Origin: Gemmiger sp. An194
Lineage (GTDB): Bacteria > Bacillota > Clostridia > Oscillospirales > Ruminococcaceae
Assembly: GCF_002160145.1 (NCBI RefSeq)
Contig: NZ_NFKA01000014.1
Location: 30,914-94,913 of the forward strand
Reading direction: 5' to 3'
Length of the DNA: 64,000 nt
Position numbers and translations under genes: made by a program. Below are positions 56,817 through 64,000 of the stretch, piece by piece (position 1 is the first letter of the stretch; each line of letters opens with the position of its first letter). The notes below the pieces were generated by a model. It was not told the origin of the DNA. It ran no database searches and saw nothing but the letters and a program-made list of their open reading frames with translations.

Positions 56817-58868
56817 TTACAGCCGCTCGGCCACCTTCCAGGCCTGCCAGACAACGGTGCGCAGGTTGCCCACCTTGCAGGCGTCGCCGATCACATGCAC
56901 GTGGCGGCCCTTGGCGAAGGCCGGGGCCGGGGTGTAGCCCACGGCCAGGATCACATCGTCCGCTGCCAGGGTCTGGCTTGCGCCGTTCTTGCCCTTCACG
57001 GTCACGCCGTTGGCGTCGATCTTCTCCACGCTGCTTTCCAGGTGGACCTCCACCCGGTTGGCCTCAAAGAAGTCCCGCAAGTAGGAGGAGTTGGCCAGGC
57101 ACAGGCCACGCACCGCCATCAAGTCGTTCTTGGCCTCCACGATGACAGGGGTCTTTCCCTTGCGGTACAGATCATAGGCGATCTCGCAGCCGCTCAGGCC
57201 GCCGCCGATGATGACCACACGCTGGCCCACCGGCTTGCCCTCCAGATAATCCACCGCGTCCATGGCCCGGTCCGCGCCGGGGATGGGCAGCTTGCGGGCG
57301 GCTGCGCCGGTGGCCACGATGACCTCGTCCGCCTTGAGCTGGGCAAGATCGGTAACGTTGGTGTTGAACTTCACCGGAATCTTCAGCTGCTCGATCTGGC
57401 GGCGGTACCACTGGATCAGCTCCTTGTCCTTCTCCTTGAAGTCCGGCGCTGCGGCGGCGATGAACACACCGCCCAGACGGTCGGTCTTTTCGTAGATGGT
57501 CACCTTATGGCCCCGCAGAGTGGCGATGCGGGCGGCCTCCATGCCGCCGATGCCGCCGCCGATCACCGCGATGGTCTTGGGCTTCTTTGCGGGCAGGATG
57601 TCGTATTTATGGCCCTGCATGGTGGTGGGGTTCAGCGCACAGCGGGCCATGTGCAGCACGTCGTTAAAGTCCTCGTCGTTGGCCACGCCCTTGTAGTGGG
57701 CCAGAGCGAAGCAGCCGTTGTGGCAGCAGATGCAGGGCTGGATGTCCTCTTCCCTGCCCTCCTTCAGCTTGGTGATCCAGGCGCCGTCCACCAGGAACTG
57801 CCGGGCCACGCCCATGCCGTCGATCTGGCCCGCGGCGATGGCCTGCGCGCCTGCCTCCGGGGTCATGCGTCCGGCGCAGACCACCGGGATGTCCACAAAT
57901 TTGCGGATGTGGGCCACGTCATCCAGGTTGCAGTTCTGGGGCATGTACTGGGGCGGATGGGCCCAGTACCAGGCATCGTAGGTGCCGTTGTCCGCGTTGA
58001 GCATGTCGTAGCCGGCCTCCTGCAGGTACCGGGCTGCCCGCTCGCTCTCAGCCATGTCACGGCCCACCTCGGTGTACTCCTCACCGGGCACCGCGCCCTT
58101 GCACAGGCCCTTGGTCTTGCTCAGCACCGAATACCGCAGCGACACCGGGTAGTCCTTGCCGCAGGCCTTTTTGATGGCCTGCACCGTCTCCACCGCGAAC
58201 CGATAGCGGTTCTCAAAGCTGCCGCCGTATTCGTCGGTGCGCTGGTTGGTGTAGGGCAGGGTGAACTGGTCCATCAGGTAGCCCTCATGCACCGCGTGCA
58301 CCTCCACGCCGTCCACGCCCGCCGCCTTGCACAGCTTGGCGGTTTTGGCGAAGGCCTCCACCAGCTGGTGGATCTCCTCTTTGGTGATGGGCCGGCACAT
58401 CACATCCTCGGCCCAGCGGGAGGGCAGCTCACTGGGAGACGCACACAGGAACGAGGCGTCCACGATGGGCTTGGCCAGAGTGCCCAGCGCCTTGTTGCGC
58501 AGCAGGATGCTCAGATGGTCGGTGATGGCAAAGCTGCGGCCGAAGCCGGCGGTGAGCTGCACGAACAGCTTGGCGCCAGTGGCATGGATCTGCTCCATGT
58601 AGGCCTTCAGCTCCTTGAACATGCCCGGATTCTGATACAGCCACCGGCCGCCGATGGGGTCCCGCAGAGGGGCGATGCCGGGGATGATCAGGCCCACGTT
58701 GTTGTGGGCGATGTTCAGAAAGAACTCCGCCGCCACCTTGTCGAAGTGGTTGGGTTCCATCCAGCCGAACAGCGAGGTGCCGCCCATGGGGCACATCACG
58801 ATGCGGTTTTTCATCTCCACATTGCCGATTTTCCAGGGGGTGAACAAGGGTTCATAACGCTGATCCAT
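56817..58868 (-). CDS. Old Yellow Enzyme / 2,4-dienoyl-CoA reductase-type FMN, FAD, 4Fe-4S oxidoreductase
   Basis: A 683-residue flavoenzyme of the enoate reductase, BaiCD and FadH type that reduces activated C=C bonds. The FMN TIM barrel (1-380) has LFTPWKIGNVEMKNRIVMCP and DGVEVHAVHEGYLMDQFTLP, then NQRTDEYGGSFENRY. The 4Fe-4S ligands are in PCICCHNGCF with a further Cys at MARCALNP. Residues about 400-683 are the FAD/NAD(P) part (AVIGGGIGGMEAARIA, VVIIGGGLSGCEIAYDL, HVIGDACKVGNLRT). ATG 58868 has GAGGAGG upstream. It is the last gene of a TetR-linked operon. Substrate unknown; the HGYL motif variant HEGYL is noteworthy. Confidence 0.9.
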   Translation of the reverse strand: MDQRYEPLFTPWKIGNVEMKNRIVMCPMGGTSLFGWMEPNHFDKVAAEFFLNIAHNNVGLIIPGIAPLRDPIGGRWLYQNPGMFKELKAYMEQIHATGAKLFVQLTAGFGRSFAITDHLSILLRNKALGTLAKPIVDASFLCASPSELPSRWAEDVMCRPITKEEIHQLVEAFAKTAKLCKAAGVDGVEVHAVHEGYLMDQFTLPYTNQRTDEYGGSFENRYRFAVETVQAIKKACGKDYPVSLRYSVLSKTKGLCKGAVPGEEYTEVGRDMAESERAARYLQEAGYDMLNADNGTYDAWYWAHPPQYMPQNCNLDDVAHIRKFVDIPVVCAGRMTPEAGAQAIAAGQIDGMGVARQFLVDGAWITKLKEGREEDIQPCICCHNGCFALAHYKGVANDEDFNDVLHMARCALNPTTMQGHKYDILPAKKPKTIAVIGGGIGGMEAARIATLRGHKVTIYEKTDRLGGVFIAAAAPDFKEKDKELIQWYRRQIEQLKIPVKFNTNVTDLAQLKADEVIVATGAAARKLPIPGADRAMDAVDYLEGKPVGQRVVIIGGGLSGCEIAYDLYRKGKTPVIVEAKNDLMAVRGLCLANSSYLRDFFEANRVEVHLESSVEKIDANGVTVKGKNGASQTLAADDVILAVGYTPAPAFAKGRHVHVIGDACKVGNLRTVVWQAWKVAERL

Positions 58869-58894
58869 TGGGATGATTCCTCCTCTTTTATTGC

Positions 58895-60061
58895 TCAGTA
58901 GGCCACCGGCACGTCGATCTCCATATCGCTCAGCGGGTAGGTCACACAAGGGTGGATGAAGCCGAACTTCCGGTCCGCTTCCCGGCGGCCGTCCCGGCCC
59001 TCGGCCACATGGTACTCACCGGCCAGCCACTTGCTGTGGCAGAAGCCGCAGCCGCCCGCCCGGCACTTGTTGGGGGCGCTCAGGCCCGCCCGCTCCATGG
59101 CGGTAAGCAGGGTCTCGTTCTGCATGGCGGGGATGGTGTACACCTCGTCCCGCATGTGTACGGTCAGGGTAAACTTGGCGGGATTCTCCACCGGCAGGTC
59201 GCCGCAGCAGCCCGCGTCCCGGTGGACCGCCTTTTTCGGCAGGCCGTAGGGGGCCAGCTCCTTTTCCACAAAGTCGTACATGGCCTGCGGGCCGCACAGA
59301 AAGAAGGTGCTGGCGGCAATGTCCGCATACTGTTCCACCAGCTTGGCGGTCACAAAGCCCTTTTCGCAGCCGGGGCACTCTTCGTCGCTGAGCACGTAGA
59401 CCACCTTCAGCCCCTTGCAGCGGGCGGTCAGCTGGTCCAGCTCGGCCCGGTAGGCCAGCTGGTCCGCGGTACGCGCACCGTAGAACAGGGTCATCTGGTA
59501 GTCCTCATCCCCGTCGGCCAGGCTGGAGGCCATGGACATGAAGGGGGTGATGCCGCTTCCGCCCGCGATGCACACGATGCTGCGGCTGTCCCGCAGGGTC
59601 TCGTAGTGGAACTCGCCGGAGGGCTCGGTCATCACGAAGCGGTCGCCCACCTGGGCCTTCTCGTTCAGATAGCCGGACACAAAGCCCGCGTTCTCCACCG
59701 CCAGCACCAGCTCACCCGCCAGGGCCTGCCGGGGGCTGGACACGATGGAATAGGGGCGGCTGACCAGGCTGTCGCCGATCTTCACCTGAATGGAGGCGTA
59801 CTGGCCCGCCCGGAAGAAGGGGAAGGCCTCGCCGTCCACCCGGCGGAAGGTCAGCTCCCGGATGGTGCCGGTCAGGGGGCGGGCGGCGGTCAGCTCCACC
59901 CGCATGTAGCCGGGGTGCAGCTTCTTCGCCAGGGTGTTGGTGCGGTATTCCTGAGGCAGCGGAGTGTTGGGGCCTTCCGCCAGCATCTTGCGGCGGTTGG
60001 GCACCAGCTTTTTAAACCGCAGCATATCCATAAAACCAAAAGGCTGTTTCTTGAAATTCAT
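58895..60061 (-). CDS. Ferredoxin-reductase-type FAD/NAD(P) oxidoreductase with C-terminal 2Fe-2S domain
   Basis: A 388-residue flavoprotein. Residues about 50-165 are the FAD domain (RPYSIVSSPRQAL, the R-x-Y-S motif), about 165-280 the NAD(P) domain (IVCIAGGSGITPFMSM, FFLCGPQAMYDF) and the last 90 residues a plant-type 2Fe-2S ferredoxin (C-x4-C-x2-C in NKCRAGGCGFCHSK and a final Cys about 28 residues on). It would feed electrons from NAD(P)H to the OYE-type or CrtI-like neighbour. Its ATG overlaps the stop of the CrtI-like gene by one base (TAATG), with AAGGAGG upstream. Confidence 0.9.
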   Translation of the reverse strand: MNFKKQPFGFMDMLRFKKLVPNRRKMLAEGPNTPLPQEYRTNTLAKKLHPGYMRVELTAARPLTGTIRELTFRRVDGEAFPFFRAGQYASIQVKIGDSLVSRPYSIVSSPRQALAGELVLAVENAGFVSGYLNEKAQVGDRFVMTEPSGEFHYETLRDSRSIVCIAGGSGITPFMSMASSLADGDEDYQMTLFYGARTADQLAYRAELDQLTARCKGLKVVYVLSDEECPGCEKGFVTAKLVEQYADIAASTFFLCGPQAMYDFVEKELAPYGLPKKAVHRDAGCCGDLPVENPAKFTLTVHMRDEVYTIPAMQNETLLTAMERAGLSAPNKCRAGGCGFCHSKWLAGEYHVAEGRDGRREADRKFGFIHPCVTYPLSDMEIDVPVAY

Positions 60062-61614
60062 TACGCCTTCGCCTCCTTCTTCAAATCGCCCACCGTCTGA
60101 CGGCCGGACAGATCACCCGACACATACGCGCTGGAGTAGCCGCTGGAGCGCATGGCGTAGCCGCCCGCGAAACGCAGGCCGGGGCTCATCAGCGCGTCCT
60201 CCTTCATCATCATCATGCGGGGCATCAGGCTGTCCCACTCGGCGGTCTCATAGCCGTAGATCACGCCCTCGGGATGGCCGCAGTAGCGGGCGTAGGTGGT
60301 GGGCGATGCCACGCAGATCTCCTCGATGGCATCCCGGATCTTGCAGCCGGTCTCCCGCTCGAATACCCGGATCATATCGTCGGCCACCCGGTCCTTGGCC
60401 TTGAAGTAGTCCTCCTCGGTCACGTTGCCCCAGTCGTCGGACATGAACATGGTGGTGAAGTACATCATGCAGGTGCCCTCAGGGGAGCATTCCGGGTAGG
60501 CGTTGTTCAGGCACACGGTAGCCTGCACGTGGTTGGTGCTCACCTTGCGCATCAGGTCGTACTGCTTCACGGTGTCGGCGGTGTCGTAGATAAAGTAGTT
60601 GTGGCTGGTGATGCCCAGCTCCTCGGCCGAGCGGTTCAGGCCCAGGAACAGGCTGAAGCCGCGGCCCGCGAAGGTGCGGCTGTTGGTGGCGCGCACCATC
60701 TGCTCGGTGACTGCCTTCTTCTCCAGCATCTTGCCGAAGACCAGGTGCGGCGAGCAGTTGGCGATCACGTGACGGGTCTCGATCACCTTGCCATCGGTCA
60801 GTTTCACACCGCGGATGTGGCCCGCGTCGTCCGCCAGAATGGTCTCGGCCTCGGACTGGTACCAGATGTCGCCGCCCAGCTCCCGGATGCGGGTGTCCAG
60901 CGCAAGGCTGATCTCGTGGGAGCGCATCTTGGGCATCCAGGCATCCCGGGTGATGTAGCGGATGACCATGGAGCCGTAGTGCAAAAAGCTCATGCGGTCG
61001 CAGTCCACGCCCAGGTAGCACCAGTAGGCGTTCAGGATGTCCTTGGCCTTTTCGGGCATTTTCAGAGCGTCCAGCACCTGGTTCACCGAGTAGCTGCCCG
61101 CCTTGATGAAGTTGGGGAAGTTCTTCTTCATGTACTCGGAGTCGGTGTTGCCGTTCACCGAGCTGGAATAGGTCTGAGCGTCCCGCACCTCGTTGCACAG
61201 CTCGAAGAACTCGGTCATGGACTTGCGGCTGCCGGGGCAGTATTCCTCCATCTTGTCGATGAAGGCCTGGATGCCGAAGGGCATCACGCAGTTGTATTTT
61301 TGGTCAGTGGTGATCAGGTGGTAGGCCTCGGGGATGCGCACCCAGTCGATCTTGTCCTCCACGCCCAGGCTGCGGAAGAGGGTGCGGATGTCGCCGGGGT
61401 CCTCGGCGGAGCCGAAGTCGTTCAGCTCGTGCAGGCTGGCCTCGAACTCGAAGCGGCCCCGCTTGAAGCTGGTGGCAAAGCCGCCGGGCAGGTTGTGCTT
61501 TTCCAGCAGCAGGCAGGAATAGCCCGCCTGCAGCACCCGAATGGCTGCCACCAGGCCGCCGTTGCCTGCGCCGATGACCACCACGTCATAGGCCTTGTTT
61601 GCATTTGTTGCCAT
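60061..61614 (-). CDS. Phytoene-desaturase/CrtI-like NAD(P)/FAD oxidoreductase
   Basis: A 517-residue flavoprotein related to carotenoid desaturases and retinol saturases. The N-terminal FAD motif is VVVIGAGNGGLVAAIRVLQA, followed by LLLEKHNLPGGFATSFKRG, both characteristic; the C-terminal FAD contact is PGLRFAGGYAMRSSGYSSA. No carotenoid gene is near and Clostridia lack carotenoid pathways, so the substrate may be a dietary or host isoprenoid, steroid or fatty acid (inference). AAAGGAGG supports ATG 61614. First enzyme gene after tetR, 17 bases downstream of its stop. Confidence 0.88.
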   Translation of the reverse strand: MATNANKAYDVVVIGAGNGGLVAAIRVLQAGYSCLLLEKHNLPGGFATSFKRGRFEFEASLHELNDFGSAEDPGDIRTLFRSLGVEDKIDWVRIPEAYHLITTDQKYNCVMPFGIQAFIDKMEEYCPGSRKSMTEFFELCNEVRDAQTYSSSVNGNTDSEYMKKNFPNFIKAGSYSVNQVLDALKMPEKAKDILNAYWCYLGVDCDRMSFLHYGSMVIRYITRDAWMPKMRSHEISLALDTRIRELGGDIWYQSEAETILADDAGHIRGVKLTDGKVIETRHVIANCSPHLVFGKMLEKKAVTEQMVRATNSRTFAGRGFSLFLGLNRSAEELGITSHNYFIYDTADTVKQYDLMRKVSTNHVQATVCLNNAYPECSPEGTCMMYFTTMFMSDDWGNVTEEDYFKAKDRVADDMIRVFERETGCKIRDAIEEICVASPTTYARYCGHPEGVIYGYETAEWDSLMPRMMMMKEDALMSPGLRFAGGYAMRSSGYSSAYVSGDLSGRQTVGDLKKEAKA

Positions 61615-61631
61615 AGTGTTCCTCCTTTGGT

Positions 61632-62222
61632 TTATCCCAACAGGTTCCGCGACCGGTACAGCCAGTGCTGCAGCTCCTCTTCGCTTTTCACCTGCTTGTA
61701 GTAAGTTAATACGATGCGGTAATACTCGGTGAGCTCCCGGTCGATCTCCTCCTCCGAAAACTCCAGATAGCCGGTGGCCATCATAACCGCCATGGAATAG
61801 CAGTAATAGACCATGCGCCGGTGCAGCTCGGTGGCCTTTTCCCCGCTCAGCTCCAGGCTGGCCTGCAGCTGGCGGATGGTCTCCTCCGCGTTGGGGTCCT
61901 CGAACAGGGTCTCCCCTGCCGGGCGCTGGCGCAGATAGACCAGCCGGAACAGGTTCTTTTGGCTGCGGGCGAAGTTCAAAAAGGACAGCGCCACCTGCTT
62001 GTAGCTGCTGGCCTGCGCCCGCAGATAATGCTCCCGCACATAGTCGATGAGGGCCGTGTGCAGGGCGTCCATGCTCTCGAAGGCGGAGTAGATGGGCTGA
62101 GTGGAGCAGCCCATGGCCCGGGCCAGACTGCGCACCGAAAGCGCCTGCGGCCCCTGCTGGGCCACCAGCTCGGCGGCGGCCTGCAGAATATCCTGTTGGA
62201 AAATGCGTTTTTGCGGCGGCAT
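61632..62222 (-). CDS. TetR family transcriptional regulator
   Basis: A 196-residue repressor. The N-terminal helix-turn-helix has ILQAAAELVAQQGPQALSVR, then ARAMGCSTQPIYSAFESMD (recognition helix) with the TetR-type SxxxYxxF pattern; the C-terminal helices (100-196) form the ligand and dimer domain. GGAGGG precedes the ATG. A 20-base inverted repeat lies 22 bases upstream and is the likely autoregulatory operator controlling the three flavoenzyme genes downstream. Ligand unknown. Confidence 0.9.
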   Translation of the reverse strand: MPPQKRIFQQDILQAAAELVAQQGPQALSVRSLARAMGCSTQPIYSAFESMDALHTALIDYVREHYLRAQASSYKQVALSFLNFARSQKNLFRLVYLRQRPAGETLFEDPNAEETIRQLQASLELSGEKATELHRRMVYYCYSMAVMMATGYLEFSEEEIDRELTEYYRIVLTYYKQVKSEEELQHWLYRSRNLLG

Positions 62223-62244
62223 CGCTGCTCCCTCCTTTCCCGGT

Positions 62245-62264
62245 TAAATAACATGTGTTATTTA
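62245..62264 (-). promoter_or_regulatory. TetR operator palindrome at the tetR promoter
   Basis: Perfect nine-base arms TAAATAACA and TGTTATTTA around a two-base centre (TG). On the minus strand it covers the TATAAA that may be the -10. Size and symmetry fit TetR operators. Confidence 0.8.
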
Positions 62265-62724
62265 TACTTATCCTACTACAGCGCCTCTGCAAAAACAAGC
62301 CGCTTTGCAGATTTATTAACATGCGCATTTTTTCTTTGGCTGCTTGCACAAAACACCATTTTCCCTTTTATGCAGAGCAGACAAAAGGCTTTTCTGGAGT
62401 TTTGCTTTCTTTCCTCGTCGTTGCAATCCAAAATTCAATCATTTGTATACATATCCCATCAGAGCAGATACAGCCGAATAAAACATTCATTTTCCGTCAC
62501 GCTATATTTCAAAAAACAAGGAATCACAAAAGTTCCCGGAAATTTGGATAGTACACAGATTCTGGATGGATCTTATCAACATGTTTCAGGTATATTACTC
62601 CTGCTTTGATTTTTCAGCCATATCTCAAGGTAATCCTGCTAAACCAAACATTATATATTTTGCTATTTATAGATTCTTCATCTAAATAGCCCTCATATTT
62701 TACTTGTCAGCACTATAACATCGT
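62265..62724. other. AT-rich intergenic stretch with no supported gene
   Basis: About 460 bases with a clear drop in GC relative to the rest of the window. Reading frames up to 98 codons exist but have no Shine-Dalgarno or recognisable sequence. It marks the boundary to the accessory right end. Confidence 0.6.
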
Positions 62725-62754
62725 TTGAAATTTTAACCTTTTCTATGATATACT
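62725..62754 (+). promoter_or_regulatory. Promoter of the Crp/Fnr-like gene
   Basis: TTGAAA (62725-62730) and TATACT (62749-62754) with an 18-base spacer, 26 bases before the GTG start. Confidence 0.7.
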
Positions 62755-62780
62755 GAACAAAAATACGTGGGGAATGTATC

Positions 62781-63410
62781 GTGTCTGAACTGGATTTTTT
62801 GCGCAATGTTCTGGGGCTCCAGCAGGAGGATTTACTGGCCGAAGCGCTTGCTGTTTGTAAGATAAAGAATGTTCCCAAAGGATACAAGCTATTTGATACC
62901 GGCGAAAACCCCACCCAGATCTGTCTGTTGGTAAACGGGGTATTTCGGGGCTTTTTCCTGGATGCAGACGGAAACGAAATCACAGATTGTCTGGTGATCA
63001 CCCCCGGCTATCCCCTTATGCCAGATTCCAACCTGAACGTCAGCTTCAGCCTTACCATTGAGGCATAGACAAATTCTCCGGTCTTCACCTTACCCATTTC
63101 CGATTTTCTCTTGCTTGCACAGCGACACGCTGCCATACAATCGCTTTATCAAAAAAAGATGCTCTATTCCTGGGGATATCATCACCAGCTCAAGGTTATG
63201 ATGTACCAGTACAGCGCGGCCGAGCGCTACCGGTGGTTTTTACGCTACTATCCCAATGTTCTGGATCAGATCAGTCACAAATATGTGACGTCATTTTTGA
63301 ATATGACTCCAGTTACACTCAGCAAGCTTATTAATGCTACTTCAGCTTCATGCTCCACTTCGGATCTTTTGGATCTTTTCTGCTTTCCCGACATAAAATC
63401 TGATTTTTGA
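62781..63410 (+). pseudogene. Crp/Fnr family cNMP-binding-type regulator interrupted by an in-frame TAG
   Basis: One frame of 210 codons from GTG 62781 to the stop at 63408-63410 reads as a Crp/Fnr family regulator, broken only by TAG at 63066-63068. Before the stop: the cNMP-binding-like barrel (LAVCKIKNVPKGYKLFDTGE, LLVNGVFRGFFLDADGNEIT). After it: VFTLPISDFLLLAQRHAAIQ, the connecting helix MYQYSAAERYRWFLRYYP and the start of the DNA-binding region (HKYVTSFLNMTPVTLSKLI), typical of clostridial members. Neither half alone would be a working regulator. Intact promoter and downstream terminator suggest a recent inactivation, a sequencing error, or read-through. The neighbour on the left is the TetR cluster, on the opposite strand. 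Confidence 0.75.
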
Positions 63411-63448
63411 ATGTGCGCAGTTTTCTGCCCAAAAAACTTTGACATACC

Positions 63449-63487
63449 AAAACCGGCCTCCCAATAACGGAAGGCCGGTTTATTTTC
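63449..63487 (+). terminator. Terminator after the Crp/Fnr pseudogene
   Basis: AAACCGGCCT and AGGCCGGTTT form a ten-base-pair stem followed by ATTTTC. Confidence 0.75.
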
Positions 63488-63691
63488 TGCTTTCATCTCG
63501 TCAGTCTTAGAAAGGATGTATCTTCAAACTATCACAATAAAGCGCCGGAATCATTTGCCTGGATATTCTCCAGCTATCCCACCCGGGCCGGACGGGTGTA
63601 ACAATCCCTTGCCATGAGATTTCGTTCTGCCTTCCGCATGAACTTTCCGCTTTGCTATTATGCGCATCTACCCGACATTTACAGGCAAGGA

Positions 63692-63753
63692 GTTATCCTA
63701 TTTGGTAACCACTTGGTGCTCTTTTTTTGCCGGTTATCCACTTGGTAACCACT
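63692..63753. repeat. Short direct repeat
   Basis: GTTATCC-x(4-5)-TTGGTAACCACT-type unit occurs twice about 40 bases apart (the core TTGGTAACCACT at 63702-63713 and 63742-63753). The stretch between the pseudogene terminator and the hairpin array (63488-63803) otherwise shows no gene, apart from a CACCCG/CGGGTG stem near 63583-63601. Confidence 0.7.
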
Positions 63754-63803
63754 AGAAATTGGGTGAAAACAGGTCTTATTGTGTCAAATCACATCAAAAT
63801 CAT

Positions 63804-63912
63804 AACCCCACGTTAAACGTGGGGTTTGCAGAACGGCCCTATAAGGGCCATTATTCCAGCAGCACCTAAAGGTGCGTAATGAACAACGCCAACCGCACTT
63901 GGCGTTGCTTTT
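63804..63912. other. Array of four compact hairpins, candidate mobile-element end or structured RNA
   Basis: H1 AACCCCACGT/ACGTGGGGTT (63804-63826, ten pairs, three-base loop); H2 GGCCCT/AGGGCC (63835-63849); H3 GCACC/GGTGC (63862-63875); H4 AACGCCAA/TTGGCGTT (63885-63906) followed on the plus strand by GCTTTTTTAC. Such subterminal hairpin strings occur at IS200/IS605-type ends, but no transposase is seen in the window. H4 with its T-run can also act as a plus-strand terminator. Confidence 0.5.
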
Positions 63913-63999
63913 TTACTTCTTTCTTCTACTGTCGGTCGGGATATCTGGTGAATCATCATCCAGATCCGCTATATTTTTGAACGGATCTTCGTATTCTCT
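63913..63999 (-). CDS. C-terminus of an unidentified protein, cut by the right edge
   Basis: Minus-strand frame open from the edge to TAA at 63915-63913, giving 28 residues ending EDPFKNIADLDDDSPDIP-TDSRRKK. The tail is acidic then basic. No family can be assigned. It ends a few bases from the hairpin array, which would be its 3' untranslated region. Confidence 0.45.
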   Translation of the reverse strand, partial: REYEDPFKNIADLDDDSPDIPTDSRRKK

Positions 64000-64000
64000 G

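Noticed and set aside
60061..62349. A 762-codon frame joining the CrtI-like gene with upstream sequence
   Set aside because: The upstream part is a shadow of tetR in another frame; AAAGGAGG and the FAD motif fix the start at 61614.
62255..62551. A 98-codon plus-strand frame in the AT-rich gap
   Set aside because: No Shine-Dalgarno, it starts inside the TetR operator, and its translation resembles no family.
63066..63068. TAG read as pyrrolysine in the Crp/Fnr-like gene
   Set aside because: There is no sign of a pyrrolysine system in the window and this family does not use it; a nonsense change is simpler.

Overview
The window reads as chromosome from a GC-rich, anaerobic gut Firmicute of the Clostridia, most like the Oscillospiraceae/Ruminococcaceae (Gemmiger, Subdoligranulum or Faecalibacterium relatives). 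This placement is inferred from gene content: a T-box leader on ileS, Rex, SpoIIIE/FtsK next to TepA, a rubredoxin-rubrerythrin, an anaerobic sulfatase-maturase-like radical SAM enzyme, a trimeric NADH-dependent [FeFe]-hydrogenase operon and a secreted M60 mucinase-like peptidase. No rRNA, tRNA or CRISPR array was seen. Genes are dense, promoters are mostly good -35/-10 pairs and most transcripts end in strong hairpin plus T-run terminators.

Layout. 1-2.6 kb: CoA supply (coaBC facing away from a pantothenate-type ECF S component and coaX). 2.8-8.4 kb: a YbjQ-family protein, a membrane acyltransferase, and an operon of a leucine-rich-repeat protein, a VWA/metallopeptidase-like protein and a MoxR AAA+ ATPase. 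8.5-17.7 kb: MarR-MATE, a sodium symporter, a LURP-one protein, an RNA uracil methyltransferase, small membrane proteins, TrmO, a DJ-1 protein and a CPA1 antiporter. 17.7-22.4 kb: an ABC exporter with an inserted secreted CARDB-like membrane protein, behind a YdcF-like protein. 22.5-35.5 kb: deoB, pyk, DUF3006/ComEC-like hydrolase/YgiQ, ftsK, tepA, rex, tdk and a nucleoid-associated protein.

35.7-43.8 kb is the surface-degradation region: a very large secreted M60 gluzincin with a dockerin-like duplicated calcium repeat, co-transcribed with a membrane-anchored protein whose N-terminal domain may be a cohesin, next to an anSME-like maturase. 43.9-48.3 kb: ileS with its T-box, and a rubredoxin-rubrerythrin-rubredoxin peroxidase. 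48.3-56.7 kb: the NADH-dependent [FeFe]-hydrogenase operon (NuoE-, HATPase-, thioredoxin-like ferredoxin-, NuoF- and HydA-type subunits) divergent from a five-gene module (DRTGG, anti-sigma-like ATPase, HydS-like iron-sulfur protein, DRTGG, PHP) that looks like a redox or hydrogen sensing and signalling unit.

56.8-62.3 kb: a TetR-controlled flavoenzyme cluster (CrtI-like FAD oxidoreductase, 2Fe-2S ferredoxin reductase, Old Yellow Enzyme-type reductase) with a clean palindromic operator. From 62.3 kb to the end the sequence becomes AT-richer and accessory: a Crp/Fnr regulator broken by one in-frame stop, direct repeats, an array of four hairpins, and the C-terminus of another gene.

The strongest candidates for something not well described are the dockerin/cohesin-like peptidase pair, the divergent hydrogenase plus HydS-like signalling module, and the TetR flavoenzyme cluster.
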